A program made the translations under genes and the position numbers. From Planktothrix sp. FACHB-1365 (lineage in GTDB: Bacteria > Cyanobacteriota > Cyanobacteriia > Cyanobacteriales > Microcoleaceae), in NCBI RefSeq assembly GCF_014697575.1, contig NZ_JACJSC010000001.1:372001-436000 (forward strand): a DNA stretch of 64,000 nucleotides, read 5' to 3'. Numbering within the stretch: position 1 is the stretch's first letter; every line of letters begins with the position of its first letter. Positions 46,970 to 57,200 of the stretch are shown in pieces. The notes below the pieces were generated by a model. That model was not told the DNA's origin. It ran no database searches and saw nothing but the letters and a program-made list of their open reading frames with translations.

Positions 46970-47200
46970 TTAACGATCTGAAATAATTTCCGGTTGGGTC
47001 AGTTCATCAGACATTTCAATAATGGCGCGTAAAACAGGTTTGATAGTATTCTCATCCCCATTATCAAAGTCTTCATACCGACACCGTTTTGCCCGATTTG
47101 CCACTTGTACGGTAATCCGATAGCGATTAGACGCCGCACTGACGAGATCAGCAGCGCGACGGGTAATTTCTATGGAGTCAATCGTTGAACGCTTTTGCAT
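46970..47200 (-). CDS. rpoZ: RNA polymerase omega subunit
   Basis: The 76 residues match the cyanobacterial omega subunit: [20 protein letters not shown] with [20 protein letters not shown], then [20 protein letters not shown]. Omega helps RNA polymerase assembly and sigma recruitment. It is probably the first gene of the cluster with 46279-46911 and DUF1818, 58 bp upstream of the former. Confidence 0.95.
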   Translation of the reverse strand: MQKRSTIDSIEITRRAADLVSAASNRYRITVQVANRAKRCRYEDFDNGDENTIKPVLRAIIEMSDELTQPEIISDR

Positions 47201-47250
47201 GAAGTTATGATTTCCTAACCCTAGTGTTGCTTCTATTGTATCAAAATCTA

Positions 47251-47277
47251 TGTGGAACAGGCATCTTGCCTGTTAAC
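47251..47277. repeat. Dispersed repeat TGTGGAACAGGCATCTTGCC..., copy 2
   Basis: Identical over 27 bases to 2550-2576 and followed by similar GTTAAC words. It lies 51 bp upstream of rpoZ, so it is in or near that promoter region. Confidence 0.7.
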
Positions 47278-47454
47278 AGGTTAACTGTAGTGTAGAAATC
47301 GGTAACTAAGACCCTATGGATAAAAAAATTGCAAAATGTAGCAGAAGAATCTAGTCAAATGGTCACAGAGGTGTTAAGTTTTATGAACAGCCGGTAGGAA
47401 AAAATCACTACTTGGCTTCGGTACACTGTCCATTAAGTAGGATTGTCAAGCAAA

Positions 47455-48150
47455 ATGCAAGCAGCGATAAATCCAACCCTAATCAATTTATCCGTTGTTC
47501 CCCAACGTCAACCGCTCAAAGTCGTAGTTCTGGGGGATAGTCTCGTCTATGGATTTGGTGATCCTCAAGGAGGGGGTTGGGTTGAGCGACTGCGATGTCA
47601 ATGGATGTCCCCGGATACGGTAGGGCCAATCCTTTATAATTTGGGAGTCCGGGGAAATCGTGTGATTCAAGTGCGCGATCGCTTAGAACAAGAATTTCGC
47701 CATCGGGGAGAATTGCGAAACCGTTTACCGGATGTGAGTATTTTTTCCGTGGGATTAAATGATTCAGCACGGGTACAGTCATTTCAAGGTCGCAACTACA
47801 CCGAATTTAATGACTTTGAAACTGCCTTACACAGTATGTTAGACCAAGCCCAACGTCTTTGTAATGTTTTATTTGTGGGAATGGTTCCCGTTGATGAAAG
47901 CAAAATGCCGTTTCAAGGCTGTTTGTACTATACCTTAGCGGATCAATTTCGGTACAAAGAAGCCACTCGTCTCGCCTGTTTAGAACGCAATATCCCCTAT
48001 TTAGATCTATTTGAAATTTGGTTAAACCGAGGGGAATATTGGTGGAAGTCTCGGTTATGTTCCGATGGTTTACATCCCAATGTAGCTGGATATGAAGCTT
48101 TATTAGAGGATATTCGCAATTGGGAACCGATTCAAAAATTAGCTTATTAA
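47455..48150 (+). CDS. SGNH/GDSL-family hydrolase
   Basis: From the ATG at 47455 the protein has 231 residues (an in-frame TTG at 47443 would add four but overlaps the AGGA ribosome-binding site). Motifs: block I VVVLGDSLVYGFGD with nucleophile Ser29, Gly of block II in LGVRGNRV, Asn of block III in SVGLNDSA, and Asp/His of block V in SDGLHPNVAGY. It is a cytosolic esterase or lipase-like enzyme of unknown substrate. Single gene. Confidence 0.9.
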   Translation: MQAAINPTLINLSVVPQRQPLKVVVLGDSLVYGFGDPQGGGWVERLRCQWMSPDTVGPILYNLGVRGNRVIQVRDRLEQEFRHRGELRNRLPDVSIFSVGLNDSARVQSFQGRNYTEFNDFETALHSMLDQAQRLCNVLFVGMVPVDESKMPFQGCLYYTLADQFRYKEATRLACLERNIPYLDLFEIWLNRGEYWWKSRLCSDGLHPNVAGYEALLEDIRNWEPIQKLAY

Positions 48151-48270
48151 CGTTTTGAACCCAAAAATGGGATTCAACCTCCGTTCTTCTAGGACGGTTT
48201 TTTATTGGTATTCGTAAATTCCATAAAATTTGGATTCTATCGTTCAATGTTGGCTACGCATCTGTCTACT

Positions 48271-48298
48271 GTAGAGACGTGCCATGGCACGTCTCTAC
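48271..48298. repeat. Perfect 28-bp palindrome, GTAGAGACGT family
   Basis: GTAGAGACGTGCCA and its exact complement form a perfect palindrome 36 bp upstream of ureF. A nearly identical copy with one mismatch lies after ureA at 51395-51422. Confidence 0.88.
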
Positions 48299-48333
48299 GG
48301 GGGCTTTAGGATTATCTATAGCAATGAGAAGTC

Positions 48334-49032
48334 ATGATTTTAAATTTATTGCAACTTTCTAGTCCAGCTTTACCCTTGGGAGCTTATAGTTATTCAGAGG
48401 GGTTAGAAACTTTAGTTGAACATCAAATTATTACGGATAACCAGAGTTTATTACAGTGGTTAATTCAAGATTTAAAGTTTGGCGCAATTCGTTTAGAAGC
48501 TGCGGTTATGGTTCGAGCTTATCGTTGCGTAATCAATCAAGATTTTAGCCAATTTATCTATTGGAATCAATGGTCAACGGCGACCAAGGAAACGGCTGAA
48601 CTTCGACAACAAAGTTGGCAAATGGGAAATACCTTAATACAGCTTTTAGTTCATTTAGAAGGGGTGAAAACAACAGAAAATCAGAATTTAGAATTACCTC
48701 CCCTCAAAAATTGGGTTGAACAAGTCGGAAAACCTTGTAATTATGCGATCGCGTTTGGACTAGGTGCAGTTTATTGGAATTTGGATCTCAAAAATGCCTT
48801 ATTGGGATATCTATATAGTTGGGCAACTAATTTAATTAATGCTGGGGTGAAACTCATTCCTTTAGGTCAAACAATGGGTCAAACCTTATTGTTACAATTA
48901 CACCCAGAAATAGAATTAACAACCACAGCAATTTTAGAATTAAAAGATGAAGATTTAGTCAGTTGCAATTGGGGGTTGGCTTTAGCAAGTATGGCGCATG
49001 AAACTCAATATAGCCGATTATTTAGAAGCTAA
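48334..49032 (+). CDS. ureF: Urease accessory protein UreF
   Basis: UreF is part of the UreDFG complex that delivers nickel to apo-urease. The 232 helical residues begin with the family motif [20 protein letters not shown]. They show [22 protein letters not shown] in the middle and the [16 protein letters not shown] segment near the end. The frame is complete. It precedes ureG by 81 bp. Confidence 0.95.
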   Translation: MILNLLQLSSPALPLGAYSYSEGLETLVEHQIITDNQSLLQWLIQDLKFGAIRLEAAVMVRAYRCVINQDFSQFIYWNQWSTATKETAELRQQSWQMGNTLIQLLVHLEGVKTTENQNLELPPLKNWVEQVGKPCNYAIAFGLGAVYWNLDLKNALLGYLYSWATNLINAGVKLIPLGQTMGQTLLLQLHPEIELTTTAILELKDEDLVSCNWGLALASMAHETQYSRLFRS

Positions 49033-49113
49033 TTAGAGATAAATTTTTAAAAATTAAAGCATTAAGTCCTGATTTTTCTGGTATAATTAAAATAGTCATT
49101 TTATATTAATTTT

Positions 49114-49713
49114 ATGTCTGGGTTACGAGTTGGAATTGCGGGGCCTGTCGGTTCAGGGAAAACAGCCTTAGTTGATGCTTTATGTAAGCAAATGCGAACT
49201 TCCTATCAATTGGCAGTAGTGACCAATGATATTTATACTCAAGAAGATGCTCAATATTTAGTTCGTTCTAAAGCCTTAGAAAGTGATCGCATTTTAGGGG
49301 TGGAAACCGGAGGTTGTCCGCACACAGCTATTCGAGAAGATGCCTCATTAAATTTAGCCGCTATCGAACAATTAGAAACCCAATTTAAAAATTTAGATAT
49401 TTTATTTGTGGAAAGTGGCGGTGATAATTTAGCTGCAACCTTTAGCCCGGAATTAGTCGATATTACGATTTATGTAATTGATGTCGCAGCCGGAGATAAA
49501 ATTCCCCGTAAAGGAGGGCCAGGAATTACCAAATCAGATTTATTAGTGATTAATAAAATAGATTTAGCGGCTTTAGTTGGTGCAGATTTAAACATCATGG
49601 AACGAGATGCTAAAAAAATGCGAGGAAATAAAGCCTTTGTGTTTACCAATTTAAAAACCAAACAAGGACTAGATGTTATTATTAAATTTATTAAATCCCA
49701 TCTCATCCAGTAG
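49114..49713 (+). CDS. ureG: Urease accessory GTPase UreG
   Basis: UreG hydrolyses GTP during nickel insertion. The 199 residues have the P-loop GPVGSGKT (10-17), the nickel-binding [15 protein letters not shown] (CPH), [19 protein letters not shown] and the guanine-specific NKID motif. The last three codons (Leu-Ile-Gln) and the TAG stop lie inside the first unit of a 40-bp tandem repeat. Confidence 0.97.
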   Translation: MSGLRVGIAGPVGSGKTALVDALCKQMRTSYQLAVVTNDIYTQEDAQYLVRSKALESDRILGVETGGCPHTAIREDASLNLAAIEQLETQFKNLDILFVESGGDNLAATFSPELVDITIYVIDVAAGDKIPRKGGPGITKSDLLVINKIDLAALVGADLNIMERDAKKMRGNKAFVFTNLKTKQGLDVIIKFIKSHLIQ

Positions 49714-49820
49714 TAAGCCCTTCAGGGCTTTCTCCTCCATTCTCATCCAGTAGTAAGCCCTTCAGGGCTTTCTCCTCCATCCTGATCCAGTAGTAAGCCC
49801 TTCAGGGCTTTCTCCTCCAT
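49701..49820. repeat. Three 40-bp hairpin repeats at the end of ureG
   Basis: Three units with exact 40-bp period (49701, 49741, 49781) each contain CCAGTAGTAAGCCCTTCAGG and the hairpin AAGCCC-TTCA-GGGCTT. The first unit includes the last codons and stop of ureG. The others have a few changes in their first bases. Confidence 0.93.
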
Positions 49821-49860
49821 CCGTCCCCACCAAAACCTAACACTAATAACTGATTAAATT

Positions 49861-50197
49861 AAAGGAATAGGAACTAAATAGAGATTGTAGTTGGTGTTAA
49901 ATTATTTGTAAGAAAGCCCTGAAGGGCTTACTACATTTAAGATTGAAAGGAATAGGGAATAGATGGAGATTGTTGGTGTTAAATTATTTGTAAGAAAGCC
50001 CTTCAGGGCTTACTACGTTTAAGATTGAAAGGAATAGGGAATAAATGGAGATTGTAGTTGGTGTTAAATCGTTTATAAGAAAGCCCTGAAGGGCTTACTA
50101 CGTTTAAGATTGAAAGGAATAGGGAATAAATGGAGATTGTAGTTGGTATTAAATCGTTTATAAGAAAGCCCTGAAGGGCTTACTACGTTTAAGATTG
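49861..50197. repeat. Four 82-85-bp hairpin repeats upstream of ureD, opposite orientation
   Basis: Units start at 49861, 49946, 50028 and 50113. Each holds AAAGGAATAG, GATTGTTGGTGTTAAAT-like sequence and the hairpin as AAGAAAGCCCTGAAGGGCTT followed by ACTAC, inverted relative to the copies after ureG. The hairpin loop reads TGAA in three units and TTCA in one. The array ends two bases before the ureD ATG. Confidence 0.92.
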
Positions 50198-50199
50198 AT

Positions 50200-51048
50200 A
50201 TGAGTAATTTAGAACTAAATCTCTCTCAATGGCATGGTATTTTAGAATTAGACTATCAAAAAATTGGTGATTCTACCCAATTAGTTAAAGCTTATAGCCA
50301 AGCACCCTTAAAAATTCAGCGTTCTTTCTATCCTGAAGGAAAAGCAATATGTCACAGTATTATTTTACATACTGCTGGAGGAATTGTAGGCGGCGATCGC
50401 TTATCTCAAAAGATTAATTTACAGCCGGAAACTCAAGTTGTTTTAACCACACCAGCCGCCAGTAAAATATACCGCAGTACGGGAGAAATCAGCCAACAAA
50501 ATATTAAAATTGACGTTCAAGAAAATGCCTATTTAGAATTTATTCCCCGTGAAAGTATCATTTTTAATGGGGCAATTTTTAGCCAAAATATAGAAATTAA
50601 TTTAGCTGCTTCTGGGTGCTATTTAGGATGGGAAATCACGCGGTTTGGACGAACAGCACGGGGAGAAACCTTCACCCAAGGACAGTGGAAATCCTGTACA
50701 GAAATCTGGCAAAATAACCGTCCACTTTGGATTGATCGACAGGGATTTATAGCCCATGAAGATTTATTAAATAGTCCTCATGGTTTAGGAGGACAACCTG
50801 TAATTGCTACCTTAACTTGGGTTGGACAACCTATTTCAGAAGAGCTAATTCAAAGTATACGACAACTGTGGGGACAGCGAGAAACTTCTAGCCAAGCTGG
50901 GGTAACGCAATTAATATCAGGATTACTCTGTCGCTATCGGGGAAATTCGACCCAAGAGGTGATAGACTGGTTTACGGATGTTTGGCGGTTACTTCGTCAA
51001 AATTATACCGGACAATTGATCGCTAAACCTCGTGTTTGGCAAATTTAA
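50200..51048 (+). CDS. ureD: Urease accessory protein UreD
   Basis: UreD (UreH) is the scaffold that tunnels nickel from UreG to urease. The 282 residues include LHTAGGIVGGDRLSQKINLQ, TTPAASKIYRSTGE, YLEFIPRESIIFNGAIF and GWEITRFGRTARGETF, all family hallmarks. The ATG is directly after a hairpin-repeat array and no clear ribosome-binding site precedes it, so expression may be affected by the array. ureA follows 27 bp later. Confidence 0.95.
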   Translation: MSNLELNLSQWHGILELDYQKIGDSTQLVKAYSQAPLKIQRSFYPEGKAICHSIILHTAGGIVGGDRLSQKINLQPETQVVLTTPAASKIYRSTGEISQQNIKIDVQENAYLEFIPRESIIFNGAIFSQNIEINLAASGCYLGWEITRFGRTARGETFTQGQWKSCTEIWQNNRPLWIDRQGFIAHEDLLNSPHGLGGQPVIATLTWVGQPISEELIQSIRQLWGQRETSSQAGVTQLISGLLCRYRGNSTQEVIDWFTDVWRLLRQNYTGQLIAKPRVWQI

Positions 51049-51075
51049 TTCGTTAAAATTCCGCAAGGATTATTT

Positions 51076-51378
51076 ATGCAATTATCTCCCCAAGAAAAAG
51101 ATAAACTTTTAATTTTTACGGCTGCTTTATTAGCTGAAAGGCGCAAGGAAAAAGGATTAAAATTGAATTATCCTGAAGCCGTTGCTTATCTTACAGCAGC
51201 GATTTTAGAAGGCGCTAGGGAAGGACGCACCGTTGCTGAATTAATGAGTTATGGAAAAACAATTTTAAAGCGGGAAGAGGTCATGGAAGGCATTCCTGAA
51301 ATGATTCATGAAGTCCAGGTGGAAGCGACCTTTCCCGATGGTACAAAATTAGTAACGGTTCATGATCCGATTAATTAA
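51076..51378 (+). CDS. ureA: Urease gamma subunit
   Basis: UreA is the small structural subunit of nickel urease. The 100 residues start [20 protein letters not shown] and contain [20 protein letters not shown] and [20 protein letters not shown], all diagnostic. The normal successors ureB and ureC are absent; repeats and the oppositely oriented protease gene follow instead. So the operon is split in this genome or ureB/ureC lie elsewhere. Confidence 0.97.
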   Translation: MQLSPQEKDKLLIFTAALLAERRKEKGLKLNYPEAVAYLTAAILEGAREGRTVAELMSYGKTILKREEVMEGIPEMIHEVQVEATFPDGTKLVTVHDPIN

Positions 51379-51500
51379 CAGTTATCAGTTATCAGTAGAG
51401 ACGTGCCATGGCACGTCTGTACCAGTTATCAGTTCTTACTGTTCCCTGTTCCCTGTTCCCTGTTCCCTCTTCAAGTAGCACTATAACTGATAACTGAACA
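51379..51500. repeat. Mixed repeats after ureA
   Basis: The block holds CAGTTATCAGTTATCAGT, a 28-bp palindrome of the GTAGAGACGT family with one mismatch (51395-51422), four CTGTTCC heptamers (51439-51466) and TGATAACTGA words. It fills the gap between ureA and the protease gene and may mark a rearrangement point. Confidence 0.8.
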
Positions 51501-51504
51501 CTGG

Positions 51505-52806
51505 TTACTGATTATTGATTACTGATTCTTGGGTGGGGATGGCTCCGGTTTTTACTTCTAAATTTAACGGTTGACCTTGACGTTGAACTTGCATTCTTAA
51601 CGAACTTCCGACCGTTACATTTTCAACGGCTTGTTGAACTTCATCGGCTTTCAGGACAGGTTTATTATCCACTTGAATAATGACATCTCCGGCGCGTAAT
51701 CCTGATTGATGAGCAGGAGAATTGGGGATGACTCGAACAATTAATATCCCCTGATCTTCATTCACACTAATCGGACTATTGGGATCTTGATTTAAACTTT
51801 CTTTGACTTCAGGAGAAAGCGTTACCATTTGAATTCCCAAATAAGGATGTTCGACTTTTCCTGTCGTCGAAATTTGATCCGCAATACGTTGAACTTGGTT
51901 AATCGGAATAGCAAATCCTAACCCTTGGGCACCTTGAATAATCGCCGTATTCATCCCAATCACTTCACCTTTTTGATTCAGTAACGGCCCCCCAGAATTC
52001 CCTGGATTAATAGCAGCATCGGTTTGAATAAAACTAACTCGTTTATCAGGAATTCCAACTTCACTTCCTGAACGACCTGTAGCACTAACAATACCAACTG
52101 TTACAGTATTATCTAATCCTAAAGGGTTGCCAATAGCGATCGCTAATTCCCCCGGTTGTAAAGCCTCTGAATTGCCTAATGAAACCGTTGGCAAATTATT
52201 CGCTTCAATTTGAACCACAGCAACATCCGTAACCGGATCACTTCCAATCACTTTTCCTTCAAATTGACGACCATCTTTAAGGACAACAGAAACGTTTTTT
52301 ACCCCATCGACAACGTGAGCATTGGTAATAATTCGACCATTAGAATTAACAATAAATCCTGACCCTGAACCTCTAACGATTTCCTGTTTAGGAGAATTGG
52401 GCATTTGGGAACCAAAGAACCGTTGAAAAAACGGATCATTAAACTGTTCAGGAACCTGACTTTCAATGGTTTTTGTAGCATTAATCCGCACAACAGCCGG
52501 CCCAAAGCGTTCTACAACAGAAGTGATCAGGTCAGGATCGGCAATAGTTCCCGACATAGAATTGACCGGGGCTGGCATCGACATCGGGGGTACGGGAGCA
52601 GTTACCGTTGGGGAGGTGGTCTGAGGGCGTTGTTGCAGTTGATGGGCAAAGGACACCCCCGCAATTCCTAGCCCAGTTCCTAATAAGATTAAAGATAACG
52701 ACTTTAAAGATTGTGTCCGAGGGCGTTGGGGAGTGGGGTGAGATGGGTCTGTCCACTCTAAACGACGGGACTCTAAAGAATTTACAGGATCAAAATCAGA
52801 TTTCAT
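51505..52806 (-). CDS. HtrA/Deg-family serine protease with PDZ domain
   Basis: Envelope protein quality-control protease. The 433 residues have a signal anchor (about 37-55), a Pro-rich linker, an S1C protease domain with His164 (TNAHVVDG), Asp194 (DPVTDVAVVQ) and Ser271 (NPGNSGGPLL), and one PDZ domain (about 325-420). Cyanobacteria have three such proteins (HtrA, HhoA, HhoB); I cannot assign which. It is transcribed away from the kinase region. Confidence 0.95.
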   Translation of the reverse strand: MKSDFDPVNSLESRRLEWTDPSHPTPQRPRTQSLKSLSLILLGTGLGIAGVSFAHQLQQRPQTTSPTVTAPVPPMSMPAPVNSMSGTIADPDLITSVVERFGPAVVRINATKTIESQVPEQFNDPFFQRFFGSQMPNSPKQEIVRGSGSGFIVNSNGRIITNAHVVDGVKNVSVVLKDGRQFEGKVIGSDPVTDVAVVQIEANNLPTVSLGNSEALQPGELAIAIGNPLGLDNTVTVGIVSATGRSGSEVGIPDKRVSFIQTDAAINPGNSGGPLLNQKGEVIGMNTAIIQGAQGLGFAIPINQVQRIADQISTTGKVEHPYLGIQMVTLSPEVKESLNQDPNSPISVNEDQGILIVRVIPNSPAHQSGLRAGDVIIQVDNKPVLKADEVQQAVENVTVGSSLRMQVQRQGQPLNLEVKTGAIPTQESVINNQ

Positions 52807-53203
52807 ATTTAATACCTCATCTATAAGGGTTTCAGGGATTGGACTGGTTTCTGTCTGCCCTGATATTTCTTAAGATATAGGACGAGTATGACATCCTTGT
52901 GGCAGAGATATGACATCTCCATGAAAATTGGAGAGCTTGAGTCTTTTAGAGGGGAAAAACAATCCGTAAAATTACTGATTTTTAATTAAAATCCTTACTG
53001 AGTGATACGGTTAACGGTTCAATAGGGGGGTCTATTCCCCTTGACCTTAATATCATCAGAAACATCCATCTTTTAATCAACGGCTAAGAATTCTGATAAA
53101 ATAGACGCAACGATCAATAATCAATTTTTTGATTTTTTAGGCCCTCGAATTTCACATATTAACTTGTTCCCCATTTACTGTAACCTGTTCCCGGCCGTTT
53201 ATA
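52807..53203. other. Divergent promoter region
   Basis: 397 bp between the protease gene and the REC-GGDEF gene. It holds the direct repeat at 52887-52917 and a low-complexity 3' part with CTGTAACCTGTTCCC. No gene or RNA is recognised. Confidence 0.5.
52887..52917. promoter_or_regulatory. Direct repeat TATGACATC upstream of the protease gene
   Basis: TATGACATC occurs at 52887-52895 and 52909-52917, a spacing of 22 bp (two helical turns). The second copy lies in an inverted repeat GAGAT-ATGAC-ATCTC. The position, 81-111 bp upstream of the protease ATG on the minus strand, fits a binding site for a regulator. Confidence 0.35.
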
Positions 53204-54250
53204 ATGATTCATTTTGCAAATTCGCAATCTTCCCTAGGAAGTATTTTATTAGTTGATGACAAACCCGATAATTTAAGACTATTATCAACGATGTTAATGG
53301 AACATCAATATGAAGTCAGACGGGTGACAAAAGGAGTAATGGCATTAAAAACAGCTAAAGCTGCTCCACCGGATTTGATTGTTTTGGATATTAAATTACC
53401 GGATCTCGATGGCTATGAAGTTTGTCAAGCTCTCAAATCTGATCCCATGACTGCCGAAATTCCCATTATTTTTATTAGTGCCTTGGATAATGTTTTAGAT
53501 AAAGTCAAAGCTTTTAGTGTTGGAGGCGTTGATTATATTACCAAACCTTTTCAAGTTGAAGAAGTCTTAGTCCGGGTTAAAAATCATTTGACCTTGCGAA
53601 TTCAACATCAACAACTCTTAGAAAAAAATGAACGATTACAACAAGAAATTAAAGCTCGACAAGAAATTGAAATTGCTCTCAAAGAATCTCAATCTGAACT
53701 CCAAAAACTCAATCAAGAATTACAACGTTTAGCCCATTTAGATGGATTGACTCAAACCGCAAATCGACGGCAATTTGATCACTATTTACAACAGAAATGG
53801 ATGCAACTTTGTGGGGAACAAAAACCCCTGGCTTTAATCATGTGTGACGTGGATTACTTTAAATCCTATAATGATACTTATGGTCATCAAGCCGGAGATG
53901 ATTGTTTACGCGCGATCGCCCAAGCCATTAGTCAAGCCATTCCCCGGACAACAGATTTAGTTGCTCGTTATGGGGGGGAAGAATTTGCGGTTATTTTACC
54001 GGAAACAGATATCCTAGAAGCCGAAATAATTGCCCAAACGATTCAAAAAAAAGTACAATCTTTAAAACTGGTTCATGACCAATCTCAAGCCAGCCCTTAT
54101 ATCACCTTAAGCTTAGGGATTACCTGTCTCATTCCTCATTGCCAATCTAGTCCCTCTCTGTTAATTGAATGGGCTGATCGTGCCCTCTATCAAGCCAAAA
54201 AACAAGGTCGAAATTGTAGTGTTACTTTATTAAATAAAACCCATGTCTGA
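53204..54250 (+). CDS. Response regulator with GGDEF domain
   Basis: The 348 residues combine a receiver domain (about 14-130; Asp62 in IVLDIKLPD, TKPF), a coiled coil and a diguanylate cyclase domain (about 175-345) with the active-site signature YGGEEF. It should make cyclic di-GMP when phosphorylated. Its stop overlaps the start of the following hybrid kinase by eight bases, so the kinase is its probable partner. Confidence 0.95.
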   Translation: MIHFANSQSSLGSILLVDDKPDNLRLLSTMLMEHQYEVRRVTKGVMALKTAKAAPPDLIVLDIKLPDLDGYEVCQALKSDPMTAEIPIIFISALDNVLDKVKAFSVGGVDYITKPFQVEEVLVRVKNHLTLRIQHQQLLEKNERLQQEIKARQEIEIALKESQSELQKLNQELQRLAHLDGLTQTANRRQFDHYLQQKWMQLCGEQKPLALIMCDVDYFKSYNDTYGHQAGDDCLRAIAQAISQAIPRTTDLVARYGGEEFAVILPETDILEAEIIAQTIQKKVQSLKLVHDQSQASPYITLSLGITCLIPHCQSSPSLLIEWADRALYQAKKQGRNCSVTLLNKTHV

Positions 54251-57200
54251 ACCCGAACCAATTTCAAGCAATACAGAGGCAGGAGAAGCCTTAATTCAGG
54301 AACTTGAAACCCTGCGAAAACGGGTATTACAACTCGAAAAAGCCAAGAGTACAGAACCTTATCAAGTTGCCCAACAAAAAGCGCTATTTGCGGTTATTAG
54401 TAAAATTCGAGAATCTTTAGATTTAGATAGTATTTTTAAGTCTACAGCCATTGAAGTGCGTCAATTGTTGAATGCGGATCGGGTGGGAATGTATCGGTTT
54501 GATCCTGATTCTCAATATGAATGGGGAGAATTTGTATCTGAAGATGTTTTACCCAATTTTCGTTCAGCATTATCGGCAAAAATCAAAGATCACTGTTTTG
54601 GAGAACATTATATTAACTATTATTTTTATGGCAAAATCTGGGCAGCCGATGATATTTATACATTACCATTACCGCGTTGCTATGCCCAAATGTTATCCCA
54701 ATTTCAAATTAGAGCTAATCTGGTTGCCCCCTTACTGAAAGGGGAAAATTTATGGGGATTACTGTGCATTCATCAATGTTCCGGCCCCCGTGAATGGAAA
54801 GAATCGGAAATGGAATTTGTCCGCCAAATTGCCACTCATTTAGGCGTGGCATTACAACACGCAGAATTTGTTAAAAAGTTGCAAATGCAGTCTGAATATT
54901 TAACCCAAGCGGTAAATCAGGCTGTTGAACGAGAAAAAGCTGTTGCTGCTATTATCAATAAAATTCGTCAATCCTTACAACTGGATACGATTTTTACAAC
55001 CACAACCCAAGAAGTTCGTCAACTTTTAAAAGCTGATCGAGTGGTGATTTATCGATTTAATGCTGACTGGAGTGGAGAATTTTTAGTTGAATCTAAAGCC
55101 GAGGGATGGAAATCTTTAATTGAAGAACAAAAATATGATTTGCAATTTGGAGCTAATATTAGTCAATGTAGCCTGAAATATTTAGTAAATCCCTGCGTTA
55201 CTGATAGCTATCTACAAGAAACCCAAGGGGGCGATTTTACACGGGGAGAAGTTTTTCGAGTTTGTGACAATATTTATAAAGCTAATTTTTCCACCTGTTA
55301 TATTCAAGCGTTAGAACGGTATGAAGCCCAAGCTTATGCAATTATCGCAATTTATCAAGGGAAACAATTATGGGGATTATTAGCAGTCTACCAAAATCAA
55401 AGTACCCGACATTGGGAAACCTCAGAAATTAAGTTTTTAGTTCAAATTGGTGGACAACTAGGAGTCGCAATTCAACAAGCTGAATTACTCGCCCAAACGG
55501 AAAAACAAAAACGAGATTTAGAAACCATATTAGCCGATGAATTGCGACGTCAAGCTGAAAGTTTAGTGGAGGATGCAGAACGAGAACGAGCTTTAGCCCA
55601 AGTGATTGATAAAATCCGGCGCACTTTAGATATTAATACGATTTTTCAAACCGCCACTTCTGAACTTCGTCAACTATTAAATGCTGATCGAGTGGCTGTA
55701 TTTCAATTTGAGCCTAATTCCTATTGGAATTACGGAAAATTTGTTTCAGAAAATGTTTTATTTCCCTTTTGTTCGGTTTTAGAAACTGAGATAGAAGATC
55801 ATTGTTTTGGTGCGAGATTTGCTCAAAATTATCCCCTCGGTCATGTGTTAGTTTTACCCGACATTTATCAAGGAGGCTTAACAGATTGTTATGTGCAACT
55901 GTTAGCTCAATTTCAAATTAAAGCAAATTTAGTTGTTGCCTTACTCAAAGGGGATGAATTATGGGGCTTATTGTGTATTCATCAATGTTCAACTCCCCGT
56001 CAATGGCAAAAAAAAGAAATTGAATTTGTGCGGAAAATTGCCGTTCAATTAGGCGTTGCTTTACAACAAGCAGAACTCTTAACCCAAGCTCAAAAACGTT
56101 CAGAAGAACAGGCAAAAGTTGCCGAACAAGAACGAGCTTTAGCACGGGTTATTGATCGGATTCGTCAAACTTTAGATATTGATACAATTTTTAGTGCAAC
56201 GACCCAGGAAGTCAGACAAATTTTACAATGTGATCGCGTCGTGGTCTATCGTTTTATATCCGACCGTCGCGGAGAATTTATTTTTGAATCTAAACTGTCC
56301 TGCGGCATTCCTTTAGAACAAGCTGAACATAAAAATTTATGGTTAGAAACTCATTTTAAATATCCCAAAATTGATCAATATCAAAACCATCAGCCTTTAA
56401 TTATTGATGATATTTTTAATGCCCCTTTATCCCCCTCTACCCTCAAAGTTTTACAACAATTTCAGATTCGAGCTTATATTTTAGTTCCGGTTTTTGTAGG
56501 AGAAATATTATGGGGATTATTAGGAGCTTATCAACATACCAGTAGCCGTCATTGGCAACCCAGAGAAGTGAGTTTATTAACCCAAGTTGCGAATCAATTA
56601 GGGGTAGCCATTCAACAAGCGAAATTATTAGCTCAATTGAAGGAAGCTAAAGACACAGCCGATGCAGCGAACCATGCTAAAAGTGAATTTTTAGCCAATA
56701 TGAGTCATGAATTAAGAACACCTCTGAATGCGATTTTAGGCTTTACTCAAATTTTAGCGAAACATTCAGGATTAAGTTCTGTCCAACAGGAATATCTCCG
56801 AATTATTGAACGCAGTGGAGAACATTTACTCGATTTAATTAATGATGTTTTAGAAATGTCTAAAATAGAAGCGGGACGACTCACACTCAATGAAACCAGT
56901 TTTGATCTTTATCGCTTGTTAAATAACTTGCAAGAAATGTTAGAATTAAAAGCAGAAATGAAAGGATTAAATTTGATTTTTGAACGCGATCAAAATGTAC
57001 CTCAATATATTAAAACCGATGAAAGTAAGCTTCGCCAAGTCTTAATTAATTTATTGGGAAATGCGATTAAATTTACAGAAGTCGGTTGTGTGATTTTACG
57101 GGTTAAACAAGACACTATTTTTCCCAAATCTATCACAACGGAGGCTCAAAATTCAGAACCTATAGACGTTTTACCCGAACCCATTAAAATTACCTTTGAA

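Noticed and set aside
49701-50199. Possible CRISPR array
   Set aside because: The periodic units are nearly identical throughout; there are no variable spacers of constant length. The same holds for 35221-35390 and 58131-58437. No cas genes are present.
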